From Strongylocentrotus purpuratus (taxonomy: Eukaryota > Echinodermata > Echinoidea > Camarodonta > Strongylocentrotidae): a stretch of 64,000 nucleotides of DNA. The position numbers and the translations under genes are program-made. Under the pieces are notes generated by a model. The model did not search any database and was not told the origin of the DNA. It saw nothing but the letters and a program-made list of their open reading frames with translations. The first letter of the stretch is position 1. Each line of letters begins with the position of its first letter. This document shows positions 11,170 through 22,956 of this stretch, piece by piece. The stretch lies in NCBI RefSeq assembly GCF_000002235.5, contig NW_022145604.1, positions 31,837,857 to 31,901,856 on the forward strand, in the 5' to 3' direction.

Positions 11170-11950
11170 TCACGGTATGGTCTTCTACGACTTAAAGATT
11201 CCCACAATTTCTCTCTTTCAAGAATACGACTACCTCTCTGGGACAACAATTTGCAATTGCTCTCGAATTACCAACTCAACCAAAGACTCGTAATTCTCTT
11301 GGATATCCGACATTTCCAGCCACTTGTCAAAATACTCCTTCATCCTTACAGCAAACTGTTTGGGGCGTTCATCCTTACTCGGCCTAGCCGACCTGAACTT
11401 CTTCTTATACCCCTCCTCAGTCAAATGGAAATATTCCATAAACTCTCGCTTTACCTTTGCATAATTAGTGCGATTAACACTGTCTAGTCATCCTTTTGAC
11501 AACATCAAGCGATTTCCCAGTCAAATTGGCAATCAAATGCAAACGTTTCAAATGATCAGGAACACGTTGTTTCTCCATCATCAATTCAAATTTCGTAATG
11601 TACGAATCAAAATTATCAGTGTTTTCATCAAATTTGCCAACCTTCATCCGTAGACCACCAAACGCAAGAGGGCGCTCTTCTGTTTTCGCTTGCTCTGCCT
11701 TGACTTGAGCCAAGTGCAATTCATGGGCATCTTTTCTCACGTTCATGAGCCTCTTTCTCCCGTTCTCTCCCTCTCTCTCTCTTTCGTTCTCGTTCGTTCT
11801 CTCTCGCGCTCATGTTCAGTACAACGAGCCGACACGAAACTATTCAATTCACTTCCAGTGAGCCCGATCTCCCGACCTAGAGAAGAAAATTCTTTGATTT
11901 TCTCAATACTAGCCATCATGCTAATCAACCAGTTATCCCAGAATAGACAG
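11170..11950 (-). mobile_element. LTR-retrotransposon Gag fossil (Ty3/Gypsy-like fragment)
   Basis: Minus-strand frames read like a retrotransposon Gag: an Arg/Glu-rich linker, then a region with FDSYITKFELMMEKQR, then a SCAN-like segment (FAVRMKEYFDKWLEM). Family placement is by this pattern only. Only a Gag portion is present; protease, reverse transcriptase and paired LTRs were not seen. It is broken, with at least a couple of interruptions, and is an old fragment. Confidence 0.6.
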
Positions 11951-12445
11951 TAATTATGTTACCTAAGAACAATAGTTCTTTCCGACACATTCGCTATCCC
12001 GTCGACCAACAGCCCCGTAAAGCTTTTTGCATATTAACATCAAGTTACCTAAACGCTGTCTTTCCGGACGACAAACGGCTATGTCCTAATCCTCGCAGCG
12101 CGAAAAAATCCGTCAACAATTAACTGCCCTATCCTAACTGCGATAGCTTAAAGCCTTGTCTGAATATACCAGTTCGTAGATAAAATCTGAGCATGCGCGG
12201 ATTGATCTGCGCATGCGCAGATAAAGGTCACTTGTACAAAATTGTAAAACCCACTGAGACTAATACTGGATACATGCTCACGAAAGTTATGTAATCATTA
12301 TTCATGCATGCATCTGTGATGCATTCTATTGAAGACAGGAGGAAGTAATCTTTTCAAAGAATCACCTCCATGACTTTAGCTGTGCTTATTCCAAAAGGCA
12401 CAGAGTTGGATTTATCTATGTTTAAAAGAGATGTGGATATTTGGG

Positions 12446-12657
12446 GTCATACACTATGAACATGACGGACAAAGAAAGAGGACAAAATATACAGTTCCTC
12501 AGGTAGACAAAGGAACATCCCTTCACTGCTATTATGTAAAAATGTGTAGAACAGGTTATTTTTTGCATAATAGCAGTGAAGGGATGTTCCTTTGTCTACC
12601 TGACGAACTGTATATTTTGTCCTCTTTCTTTGTCCGTCATATTCATAGTGATATGAC
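12446..12657. repeat. Near-perfect hairpin, ~96-bp arms
   Basis: The left arm (GTCATACACTATGAACATGA onward) is repeated as its reverse complement ending TATTCATAGTGATATGAC, with only a few mismatches and about 17 bp between arms. Such low arm divergence suggests recent formation or gene conversion. It could be a palindromic MITE. A transcript would fold into one long stem. Confidence 0.85.
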
Positions 12658-12689
12658 TCATGTGCTAACTACGAACTAGTCTATTAATT

Positions 12690-13160
12690 TACTTACACCT
12701 GGTATTCACCCAGTCTTGCACCAGAGAGAGCTACGTGGACACACCACACACCCATTTATTTTTCACCAGCTTCCCTGCAGAGTGGACTGCTATAAGTACA
12801 GTTTTTTCCCCCGAGTTATTCCCATATGGAACAGACTCCCAGCAGTAGCTGTAACATCTAGCTCGATTGCTGGTTTTCAGACCTCCGCAGTCCCGTCCAT
12901 CATAGCCATGATGGGCATGCCCACCAGGGCCCTGTAGGGAGGGAAGCCATGAAGCCGACATTAATGTTCTCACCAGATGCACCCTACTTCTTCGTACTCT
13001 CCAGTTTACATGTCTTCTTCTGCACAATGTCTGGCTTCTTTTACTTGCACGCATCACGCACTCACACACTACCACTATTACTCCACCCTGGACAGCTGTC
13101 AACGTAGCTTTTTGGGTGCAACAAATTCAAGATTCAAGATTCAAGATGCTTTAATATGCA
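12690..13160 (+). mobile_element. LINE 3' end (RT C-terminus plus 3' UTR), 5'-truncated
   Basis: The frame at 12,716-12,937 ends with the pattern typical of the C-terminus of CR1/L2/Jockey-type reverse transcriptases: YSFFPRVIPIWNRLP followed by a short Ser-rich stretch and GFQ. The 3' end carries short tandem repeats (ATTCAAG repeated three times, near 13,125-13,148), also typical of such LINEs. Only the last ~470 bp is present, so it is a dead 5'-truncated copy. Confidence 0.65.
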
Positions 13161-13164
13161 AGTA

Positions 13165-14860
13165 AAGAGAGCGCGATGGTGTACCAAGGCTTCAACCATG
13201 CTGCAATGCACAGCTTGGGAGAAGCACTTCACATAAATCACACAATAATATGTACTGGGAGTAACGTTTTCCAACTGAATATTCGAACTAGCATACCTTG
13301 TGTTCACATAACATTGAATCAAGTAACAGTACGAATACGTATTAAAGTTTCTTTTTAAATCTTTTCCGATAAAGTAGCAGTTTGGTCTCGGTGGGACCTT
13401 CCAATTGTCACGTGAGTGACTTTTTATTAAATTATTCAAGCTGCTAACTTATCAGAAACCACAACAGAACACAGTTGTATAGAGGTATAGTAAAGTTTTA
13501 ATCTTCAGCCTTCAAATCGTGGCGTTCAAGATCAACAGAACATAAACAATTTACAAGCACATAACTTTAGTACAGGGTAGATTCCATTTGGTGAGTCCCT
13601 CACAGCTCCGGGTCGATTGGCCAGTCTCTAGACTTGGTAGACGTCCCCGTCGACTTGGCAGCTCATTTCTGTAAAATGTCTCTGTCGCTGACTCCCCGCT
13701 CCTTGATCACGAATAACGTGCAGGCCGAGCTCCTTATTGACGAGTATCCAATACTTCAATCGAAAACATGGCAGATTGGGCTTGCATCTCGCCCCGACGT
13801 GGAGATCTCTCTGAAGAAAAAGTTTAGATCTGCTGCCTTACTAAAAATCTACCTCGTGCATAACGTCAGCACCGTAGCACTGACATGAATGGTTCTGACC
13901 ATTATTCCTCATTAAGCAACCTCCCTTTACCCTTTCCTTGCCCGGGACCTTAAAGTAGATATTCATTGATTTTAAAAACTAACTTTATTTTCATTATTGC
14001 AAAGTTGAAACTTTGATTAGACAAGGTTATCAAAATTCAATCCTTGGAAATATTCGAAGTAAGGATTATTATAAATTACAAAACGTTTAAATACAGCCCC
14101 GACATAGCACCTGAAGAGCTGTCCGAACGCTGCTGAGATGTGTGAGAACACAGGATGGACATGATTTGCACAAGCAGATGATGTCCCATGACATCTCACA
14201 CATTTTCAGTGCCTGTTTTTTTTATCTTCTCTTGAGTTCTTTCTCTTCACTACCGTCAGGCTAAATGTATAATATATTGCCTCACTCTAAACCCCACGCA
14301 TGGTTTTATTTTGATGACAAATGCAGCGATACAAAAATAAAGGAATCTGTTGCTTGTAAACAAAATAAGACGCCATTGTTTATTCAGCTGCACACACCGC
14401 GGTATGTTTGGCGTTTCAAGAGGGAACGAATGCCGTCCTTAATATCCTTCCGATTTCCAATTTGAAAGTCTGGTTTCTTTGATTGTTAATTAACCACTAT
14501 CCTTTGTATTTACAAACAAAAGATTTTAGTTATCAGAATCGGTTTCATATCCCCTTTTGAATGGTTTGAAATGGCATCACATTAAACTCATTATAATTTG
14601 AGAAATAATAGCTTTGCAATTATGTTCATTCTTTATGGGATTTCGTCTGCTAGGGCAGTATTTGGTCCATTATGTGACGTCATTAAAAAAAAAATTTAAA
14701 AAATCGTTATTTTTTTCTGGCGAATCTCTCGTATATCCCAGATGCTATGGAGGTGGTTGTATTTGTATTTTTATAGATTACCCGATATGTGGTTGACCTA
14801 AAACTTGTACGATGGCCATCTGTTAGCTTACCAGTTTCCACTTTAACATCCCAACTTCCC
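13165..14860. other. Intronic/intergenic DNA with one unidentified frame
   Basis: A plus-strand frame at 13,634-13,888 (84 codons, inner ATG at 13,676 giving MSLSLTPRSLITNNVQ...) has ordinary amino-acid composition but no domain I recognise. It may be a fragment of an unidentified element. A small hairpin lies at about 14,133-14,205 (GATGTGTGAGA pairing with TCTCACACAT). The rest is AT-rich without visible genes. Confidence 0.4.
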
Positions 14861-14863
14861 AGG

Positions 14864-14958
14864 CAGTGGCGTACGCAGGATTTTGTCAAGGGAGGGAGTT
14901 TTAACATTTTGAAATCGGGCCAAAAATTTCGCAACGACTCAGCCAGCCACTGAATAAG

Positions 14959-14996
<38 letters not shown>

Positions 14997-15203
14997 AAGA
15001 GGACATATATATATATATTTGTTTTGGTCCCACAAATTTCGCAACGACTCAGCCAGCCCCTGAATAAGCGGGGGGGGGGGGGGGGGTAGGGGGTAAGAGG
15101 ACATATTTTTTTAGGTCGTCCATTAGGATTTTTTTTTTTATACACATACAAAACTGAAAGGGGGGTTTAACCCCCCCCCCCCCCCCTGCGTACGCGCCTG
15201 CTC
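14864..15203. mobile_element. Short element with GCGTACGCAGG ends and long poly(G)
   Basis: Left end AGTGGCGTACGCAGG and right end CCTGCGTACGCGCCTG form an imperfect terminal inverted repeat. Inside are two direct copies of AATTTCGCAACGACTCAGCC with TGAATAAGCG, each followed by poly(G). The first run (14,960-14,995) is 36 G. A C run closes the right side. No coding capacity: the proline-rich minus-strand frames are readings of the homopolymer. Confidence 0.6.
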
Positions 15204-15339
15204 CCAGGTATGCAAGATATTTATATTTATATTTACATTAAATAGGCAACCAAAATCATGCAATAACTAAAAACCCATACACTGAGTGTCTTAAATGCAA
15301 ATGTATGCAATAATGCATCCCACGTTTGACTACCTCAAA

Positions 15340-16330
15340 CTGACCTATGAGTAGCACATTCCTACCAGTGCTTAAACAAACAAAAATTCCTTCTCACCTG
15401 GAAAAAATTCCTTTCATGACATAAAGTAACAAGCACTGTTCACAGAAAGAAGTCCATGAGACTACACAAGCTTGTGGCGTACAAATCAGGCCTCACTTTG
15501 TCCAGCTGTTACTTCTCATATTTAGAATATGAAGACAATGAAGAGCCATGCTTTTCAGGGAACCTTTTCTCCCTGATGTTCTTCCGAACTTGCAAAATAG
15601 CAATGAAAACGCTCACACATTATTTTCATCTCTCCCCAGGACTCCATCTCCCCTAGTTTAAGTGAGAATATTCATTTCCATTATACAATAATCTAGACTA
15701 TGAATAGAGGATCAACCTAACCCATACGCTAGTAAGCAGTTTTTGGAGGCTCTTTGTTATGATTTTTGTTGTTGTTAAAACAAAACTTACAATTTTTGAT
15801 GGAGTTGATCTTTTCACCTGTATGCCTATCATACTGAAACTAAAGAAGAAGAGCAATCGGGTATCTTTTATCCCACCTTCATCAATACTGATGTTTAAAC
15901 TTGTAAAAAGAATATTAATTACTATTCTAAAGAAAACGAGATTATAGCAACTGTAATTTATATATTTACAAACAATAAACATTAATATTCAGTCTCTGTT
16001 CACATGTTTAATAGTTAATATCAAAATAAATTTTCTTTATCATAATTAATTTTGTGGTAAAAGGTGAATTCTTATAATATTATAATTTTAAGAGCATTTT
16101 TAGAAAACTATCTCTTTATACTATCTCATGCTATTTTCCTTTGTCTTTATCTTTCACATTCTCACACTTTTTTCGCAATGCGAATGGGGGTACGTGCCCC
16201 CCCCCCCCTTCCCTCCCACAACGTAGCTACGCCACCGGGTACGTCAAATACGCCTGAATGTTTTTCTGCGATTGCAAAATGATCACCATGGTCATAGTGA
16301 ATCTCTATTTAACTTTTAGATCGTGAATAA
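15340..16330 (+). repeat. Second copy of the 9.8-11.1 kb intronic segment
   Basis: It shares AGAGCCATGCTTTTCAGGG, AGTAAGCAGTTTTTGGAGG, TATCATACTGA and GTACGTCAAATACGCC with the first copy. A short insert with poly(C) and a GTAGCTACGCCACC end lies directly before the last of these. No gene seen. Confidence 0.65.
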
Positions 16331-16512
16331 TTGAGGACATCAATTACATTTTGTTTTAATGTCAGTATTTCTATTAATATTGTGTACACGTTCAAAACTT
16401 GTTATATTTTGTATATATTGTAACGCTGAAATGTAATTTTATTTGTATGTTTTGCAGAATGAAATCAATTTTATTCAATTCAATCATGATCATATCTCTC
16501 TTTAATTTTCAG

Positions 16513-16589
16513 ATCTACATGATTATAAACAAAGACGTTTTTGCTCGGCCTTTATCATGGACATCGTTAATTAATGCCATTCTACAAAG
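16513..16589 (+). other. TRIM gene 1, putative non-coding exon 2
   Basis: A 77-bp segment follows a pyrimidine-rich acceptor (CTCTTTAATTTTCAG) and is followed by a donor (AAAG|GTAATG). The same arrangement and sequence occur at 46,906-46,990 and 59,416-59,501 with both splice sites conserved, which argues for a real exon. No long frame runs through it, so it is probably 5' UTR. Confidence 0.55.
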
Positions 16590-16606
16590 GTAATGTATAT
16601 TACAAG

Positions 16607-16786
16607 AGATAATTCTCAGTCTGGGGGTTAATTTTTCGGGGGTAATTGACTTTAGGGGGGGGGGGGTATTGTTCTCGGGGGTAATTCTCCGGGGGGGTAT
16701 TTTCCGGTGGGTAGTTGTCCTCTGGAGGTAATTTTTCAGGGGGGTGATTTTCCAGGGGGTTATTGTCCTGATACGGGTTTAGACAA
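16607..16786 (+). repeat. Degenerate G-rich ~20-bp tandem array
   Basis: Repeated GGGGGTAATTNTCC-like units resemble the G-rich half of the inverted array at 47,690-48,245. It starts 17 bp after putative exon 2. Confidence 0.7.
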
Positions 16787-16796
16787 TTATAAACTA

Positions 16797-17408
16797 ATAA
16801 CAATCAATGCGTAGGCCTTCCATAGCTTATCAAAATCACCGTTTTTCCAAACAAAACGATTTCTTTTACTGGACCCAGATTCTGGAATAGCCTGAATTGC
16901 GATCTAATTGAAAGCCCCTCCATTTTTTTTAAAAAGATCTTACAGGTGGTTATACAGACTTTGCTTCAGTTATTTTGCCATGCCTTTGATTTCATTAATT
17001 TGCTTCCTCTTCTTCTTCTTTTTCATCTTATTCTTCTTCCTCTACTTCTTCACCTTCTCCTACTTATCATTATATTATTTTCTTTACTCTTTATTCTATT
17101 TTTTCTCAAACTTAATATTCTCCTTCTACGTCTTAAGAATCTCATATTCTACTCCGTTTGGCCTCCTATAATACCTTTTTAATTCAGACCTACTTATTAG
17201 GTTACTCAGTATAGGAGCCTAATCACATACAAGCTATGTTTTTCATTTAGGCTCCCCACATTCCATTGTATACCTTGCCTGTCATATCTATATATTTAAA
17301 AACTTCGTACCTATTTTCCGTACAGTATGCTTGATTTTAAATCGCATACGCTTGTAAAAATAATGTTTTTGATGTAAATGTGTAACAAATAAAGTTCAAA
17401 CTTCAAAC
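16797..17408 (+). mobile_element. LINE 3' end, 5'-truncated
   Basis: The sequence around 16,850-16,960 translates to FTGPRFWNSLNCDLIESPS followed by a Phe/Lys-rich helix, the C-terminal signature of many LINE reverse transcriptases (GPxFWNSLP...SPSxxxFKxxL). The 3' part is a pyrimidine-rich UTR ending with AATAAAGTTCAAACTTCAAAC-like repeats. The copy is truncated and inactive. Confidence 0.55.
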
Positions 17409-18266
17409 TATAAAATGGTCCACATTCAGGTAACGAGAACAGAAAACTTTTAGAGTAATCAAGATGACATGAATTTAAAATAATTTCCAAAGTAATGAGC
17501 AAGACATGTTTCTCCAAACAAGTGGGAGACAAATTTTCGAGGTTATATTGGTTAAGAACACTGTTGAATGATTTGTCAATTATAGGCAGGGATGAATTGT
17601 GCTTCATTGAATGCAGACAACTTAGTAGCAAAATTTGACCTGGAAAACTTATATACACTGTGGATTCGCTCAACAGTGGATACTTTGTCATGCACCCCGT
17701 AAATTAATGGGAGACAATTTCACCCTCGAATAACGTCCTTCATAAGCACATCATGAGCACCCCCCCCCCCCCACAAAAAAAAAAATATATATATATATAT
17801 ATATATGTTTATTTTAATTTTTTTCTTGCGGTGAGGGGTTGGGGCATCCCATCTAAAGTAACTTTGAGAAGCGAAGAAAATAATGAAACATAAAACATAT
17901 TTACAAGGTCTTCATTTAGCCTGTCATGTTTGAATCGCGTCCGATATCGACAATGGAACGTACTACATCAAAATCGTTTCACTTTCAAGGAATACAAAAA
18001 ACAAAACACACGTAGGGGCCAACGAATTTGGATGAATCTTGGCACACACACAAGACGGAAATAATTTGAATGATAAAAGTACAACATCCCTCCACCGATA
18101 CTCTTAATTCAATGACTAAAGTGCATTTGTGATTGACAGTTTCCGCCGTAAATGTTGCTTGCACTAAACTTAATCAATTTTGTTATCAAATGGACAGAAA
18201 GAGCAGTGGAATAAGCTAGGAAAACCTATATCATTGTAAATTGTTATTCTTTTCTAATTTTGACAG
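17409..18266 (+). other. Intron 2 of TRIM gene 1
   Basis: No gene is seen. It contains C and A runs and a (TA)n tract at 17,786-17,808. From about 18,000 to the exon 3 acceptor the DNA is similar to 60,160-60,473 upstream of gene 3 (for example AATTTGAATGATAAAAGT), which marks the start of the segmental copy. Confidence 0.6.
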
Positions 18267-18399
18267 AGCCAGTTACCTTATTGTGTAAGGAGTACGGATC
18301 AGAAGAGACGAGAAAATCTTCATTCCTACAGACTGCCGTGATTGATCTGCAGCAGATAGCATCTGGTGGTCTGTGGCAGGAAGGAGAATATACCAGACT
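18267..18399 (+). other. TRIM gene 1, putative exon 3
   Basis: It follows TTTTGACAG and ends before GTAAAC. Clear relatives are at 31,016-31,156 (gene 2) and 60,474-60,617 (gene 3); all share AGTACGGATCAGAAGA and GCAGGAAGGAGAATATA. Acceptor and donor are kept in all three. Likely 5' UTR. Confidence 0.55.
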
Positions 18400-18745
18400 G
18401 TAAACACACCCTCTCATCTCATTACACTAAGTTACTTTAGTTAATTATAGCCCTAACCATAGGGACAAAAATACTTTGTTTCTGAATGACTACCAATAGG
18501 TCTTTTGGCTAAAAACTTTAACAAAGTAATCTCGATCCCGATTACATTTGCCCGGTTTATTTTCTTATTAACATGATTAAAGGTGGTTTATGATAACTGA
18601 AGATGTTTAGTCAACCTTAATTCAACCATTGTCAAATGGAACAGGTGTTATCTGTATTATATCTACGAGGAATGTGAATATTCACTAGTCATCTGGCTAC
18701 ATTTCTCATTGTGTTGAGGGACTTCTGCATTTTGTAATATATCAG

Positions 18746-20408
18746 CGCATATTGAGATAGAAGAATCACATCGTCGACATTTGAACACAAAGTTTCACGC
18801 AATTTACAGTGCCCTGTTTTGAATCTTAATACTAATGTTCCTCTTTAGTCTATCATTAATGATGTAAAAAATTACCAGCAAGTATGTGATATGTGCGACA
18901 CAAATTCAAGAGCTATATATGTCCGCTTTAAGTGTGGTAAGGAAATGTGTTGCACATTCCTTGAGATTCACAACAGATGCCCTAAGAATCCCAATAAATA
19001 GCCGCGTCGTGTTTAGCATAGAGTTGTGAGATTAGAAGGTGTCATAGAGGGAAGGGTGGTCCTGGAAAAAGAGGTTTACTGCCAGGAACACAAAGCATAT
19101 ATTCTGTTCAAGATGCTGAGGAATACAATGCTTCGTCGAAAACAAAAAGTTGAAGATCTACAAGCGCGAGGAAAAACAAAAATTGCAGCCATCAAGAATC
19201 ACGTGACCTGCATCGAGACTCAGAGGAAGTGTGTCACGGATCACATTGCCGGCACAAAAGCGGATATCAAAAAGAGCTATCAAGATTCACTCAAAAAAAT
19301 GAAGAAGAGGAAAGCAGCATTAGACAAACAGTTGGACTCTCAGAAGAAGATATTTTGTAAAAGATTGGATGAGATGCAAGATATCGATGAGAGGTTGATT
19401 ACGAGTATTAAGAATGCGAGTGTGTTAGCGGGTAATAGCATGAAGGCTCCATTAGAAGGTGATATCATTGTTATTCGTGATACATTGTCTGGTGAGCTGA
19501 ATAATGTACTATGTAGGGATGTTCCAGAGAATAAGATGGCTACGGATGAAGCTGACCGTGCAGAGCAACTGATATTCACACCTAACAATCAATGTGATCA
19601 GTTGAACATTGGTCAGGTGAGGTTCATGAACTGTGAGTTGGAATGTGATGTAGAACTCTCAGAGAAAGGCTACATGAATGGCATGGCTGCTACATCCGAT
19701 GGTAGGATGGCAGTGGGATACATCACAGGAGGAATCGATATCTTCTCTGCTGACGGTCAGCTGCAGGAGACAGTCCTCGAGGATGTCGGTATCTGCGATG
19801 TAGGATTCCTGTCTGATGGTCGGTATGTCCTAAACACTCACATGAATGTCGTTACGCTGTACACACAGGATGATGAGAAGCTGGATGTGAGGTTTGATAC
19901 TCTGAGTAGAGATGAAGGTGGGTTTGGTAGTCTCACTGTAGACAGTAATGATCTGATCTACGTCGGCTACAAGAAAGCCAAGAAGATCCTGGTGTTCTCA
20001 CCAGCAGGTGGGAAGGCGATCAGGGAGATACCATGTGGTGGGGATATAAATCATATCGTTAGTTATAATGACTCATTGATCATTAAATATCGTGGTAAAG
20101 TAATAATAATGAACAAAGGTGGCAACGAAAAATACAAGGTATATAAACGGGGACTATCGGCACACGCTGCTGTGACTCAGAATAATTCAATTCTGATCGC
20201 TTGGGTCAAGCATGCTGATGGATTGGTCACTATCGATGAGTACACCAGCGAGCTGACACACGTCCAGACTCTCATCTCTGATCACAAGATTGAGAAGCCT
20301 AACAACAACTGGTACTATCTTCGCAAGTTCCGATCAGGGGAGATTGCTTTCTGTACTCCTGATAGACTCTATATATTCAAACTAACCATCACACCAGTCC
20401 ATGAATGA
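18746..20408 (+). pseudogene. TRIM gene 1 coding exon, decayed (RING and B-box 2 lost)
   Basis: This aligns along its length with genes 2 and 3. At the ancestral start the codon is ATC (18,768 area). The reading then gives the RING start (QCP) but about 50 codons holding the rest of the RING are missing. AAG has become TAG in the following VPL(K) segment, and further stops lie near 18,998 and 19,015. B-box 1 is partly kept. Most of B-box 2 is deleted and the frame is shifted just after it, then recovers. From about 19,150 to the TGA at 20,406-20,408 the coiled coil and C-terminal beta-propeller are open and well conserved. The first in-frame ATG of this long frame is at 19,113, so a RING-less protein of about 431 residues is possible. 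The 3' half retains sense, so it may be a young pseudogene or a truncated, possibly regulatory, paralogue. Confidence 0.8.
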
Positions 20409-22956
20409 TAAAAGACAAGTATCAGACGACTACACACTTATGAAATGATTGGAAATTGAATTATTTTCTTCCAACGTGGTGAATTGTATTAAAGCAAATT
20501 CTCTTGAAATACATAGTGCATATTTTTATAATGAGGGAATATTTAATTTAATTCGAAAGGTATGATTTTATTCCCTCAGACTCATGGTTCTATCCACATT
20601 TTTTTTAATTCGTGTTGTCTAACGTTACAGATATATACGATGATCCCTTCCAATTGTATAGATTAGTAGCAACAAATGTTCATTCTATTACAGAGGAATA
20701 GGTGAGTGTGTATGGGAAGAACCTCTGTCGTCTAAAAAAGAGTAAAGAAACCTTATCTGGATTTTAATCATGACGTCAAAAAGCATTTGTATTGCATTTA
20801 TATATACTCATCAATACTCATGGGTACAAACACAGAATAGATTACACATAATGTCATATATGTGTATTACGTATATATTTTTACGTACATATATGTTTGT
20901 TTATATATGTATATACATTACACATGCATTATATAAAAATAGCATAATTAAATATATTCAAAGTGTATAACACAAGTACTGTATTTCATAAATCGTGTAA
21001 AAGTACACACAGATATAATGAATCAAATGCATGAAGAAAACAAAAAGATATTGTAACTTGAAAAGTATCGAAGGTGGAATCGTTATATACCATTTAGGAT
21101 AATTTAATGAATGAATGGTTAATTTAAAAGAGTAGTTTTAGAAACACCAAATGATCTGTAATTGCAATTTACAATGTTTAAAGAAAAACTTTCTGTTTTT
21201 ATTATGTCATACTTATTTCTTAATTTTACTTTAACTTTGTATAGAAGCTTACGTTGAACCCGAATATTAGTTTTGGACGTGGATTTGATTATTTTTATCT
21301 GAACATACTTCGTAATTATACCTTTGATATGATATTATATATTAGAGAATATGCTGTAGAATGATAATGAGAAATGAAGCCGTTGGCATGATTGGCTAAA
21401 GAAAGTAGCACTTAGAAAGGCATTTGTTATTTTTTTTAAAGAAAAAAAGTAACTATAAAATCTGTCTTTATTTAGGAGAAAATTAAGGTACTTTTAACTG
21501 CATAACTGAAATAACTTGTAAATATTCCTAATTATCCTTGTTTTGTTAGTTTGTTTCTTTGTGTATTTCTTTCCTTCTTCCTGTCCTTTTAATGTGCTAG
21601 AATTATATTCTAAATTAAGCAAGTCTGCAAGAAGCCAGCCCTAAACAGGTCTTTTGGCCTCTGTAGGCTCCTCCACTCTGAATCTGGTTATTTTGATTCG
21701 TTTTCTCACCTATCAGCTTAAGTACCCGTAAGAGTAAATGTACATACATGTGTATGATTATGTATATAATTTTTATTTTCAACTATATGCGTGTATTGTT
21801 GTTGTCTGTTTGTTATAAGTGGAAATATACTGGAAGCTGTAAACTTAAATATGTATATAACTATGAAGAAATGTTTGATGAAAAGAGTAGTAATGAGAAT
21901 TAGTAATTCAAACTGATAATAGCTAGCTGCTTTGTTTGAATTACACTGTCATGCAAAAAGATGAAGCTATATAATCATTCCGCTGTATGTTTAATACATG
22001 TACGGTTGGAAACCATCTCGTGATGACCTTGTAAACATGTTACTCTATCGTCTTTCAAAGTAGGCATTATACACAAGGTGAAATGAAACATACTTGCTTT
22101 TCTATTCTGTGTTGGATAGAGTCATGTACATCTATTTGGGTAGGGTACCATCCCTGTATAATTATTTCATTCTGTAACTCAAGTTCTTGGAGAAATTACA
22201 TTTGTATAGTGTTGAGAAAGTATAAGATTTATACGTCAATGGTTAGGAGACTTTGTTGTGGTTATCCCATGGACAATATTGTTGGCCAAGATTGCACAGT
22301 ACAGTTCCTGTATAATATGTTGATGATTTTTTTTTTTTTAACATATTATAATTGAGAGAAGCCAAAGAGGAGCATTCTTGTACATGACCGGGTAATCCCG
22401 AACTCCTAAAGCTTACAAAGATTTTTGAAATAAATGGATCAACGTTAACCTAAGCTCAACAAAAACGCAATAACTCGGTGTATATATTTCCTTAAGTTCC
22501 TTAAGATTCAATTCAGTTCAATTTAATTCACAAATTATTTCATTCTCGATTAAAAAAAAAAAAAAAAAAAGTTAACTTCTGGTCAAACGAGTACATTGTC
22601 TTTTAAAGGAAAACTGAATGTATATGTTACATGAATATTTCATTTGGATACATATAAACACTATAATGAATGAAATAAGGATTCATATAATTATGCTAGG
22701 AAGGCGAATAACGATAATTCATATCAAATTGAAAACAGTTGTATTGACACTGTGAAAGATACTGCCTAGAAGCAAATGGCGGAAGTCCAGTATGTAAAAC
22801 ATAAGTCTTCATGAATACTGTGAGGTTTTGAATTATCATAATAGAAAAGGATTTTACTAACAGACTACACCCTTTATCCAATCCTTATGCATTGAATATG
22901 ATCTGATGTTACGTTTATACAAATTAAAGGAATGAAGAAAACAAATTGTGAATGGC
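20409..22956 (+). other. 3' flank of TRIM gene 1 (segmental copy)
   Basis: AT-rich, with ATTAAA signals soon after the stop. It is collinear with 34,014-38,160 after gene 2 (shared AATTCGTGTTGTCTAACG, GGTAGGGTACCATCCCTGTA and AACTCAAGTTCTTGGAGAAA), minus a 902-bp insertion found there, and its start matches the DNA after gene 3. Short frames here are also present but not conserved in the copy, so no gene is called. Confidence 0.7.

Noticed and set aside
14707-15151. Proline-rich minus-strand proteins
   Set aside because: Direct translation of poly(C) runs; no conserved domain around them.
19026-19112. Gene 1 protein start at a GTG codon at 19,026
   Set aside because: GTG is not a usual eukaryotic start; the homologous residue is an internal Val, and the first in-frame ATG is at 19,113.
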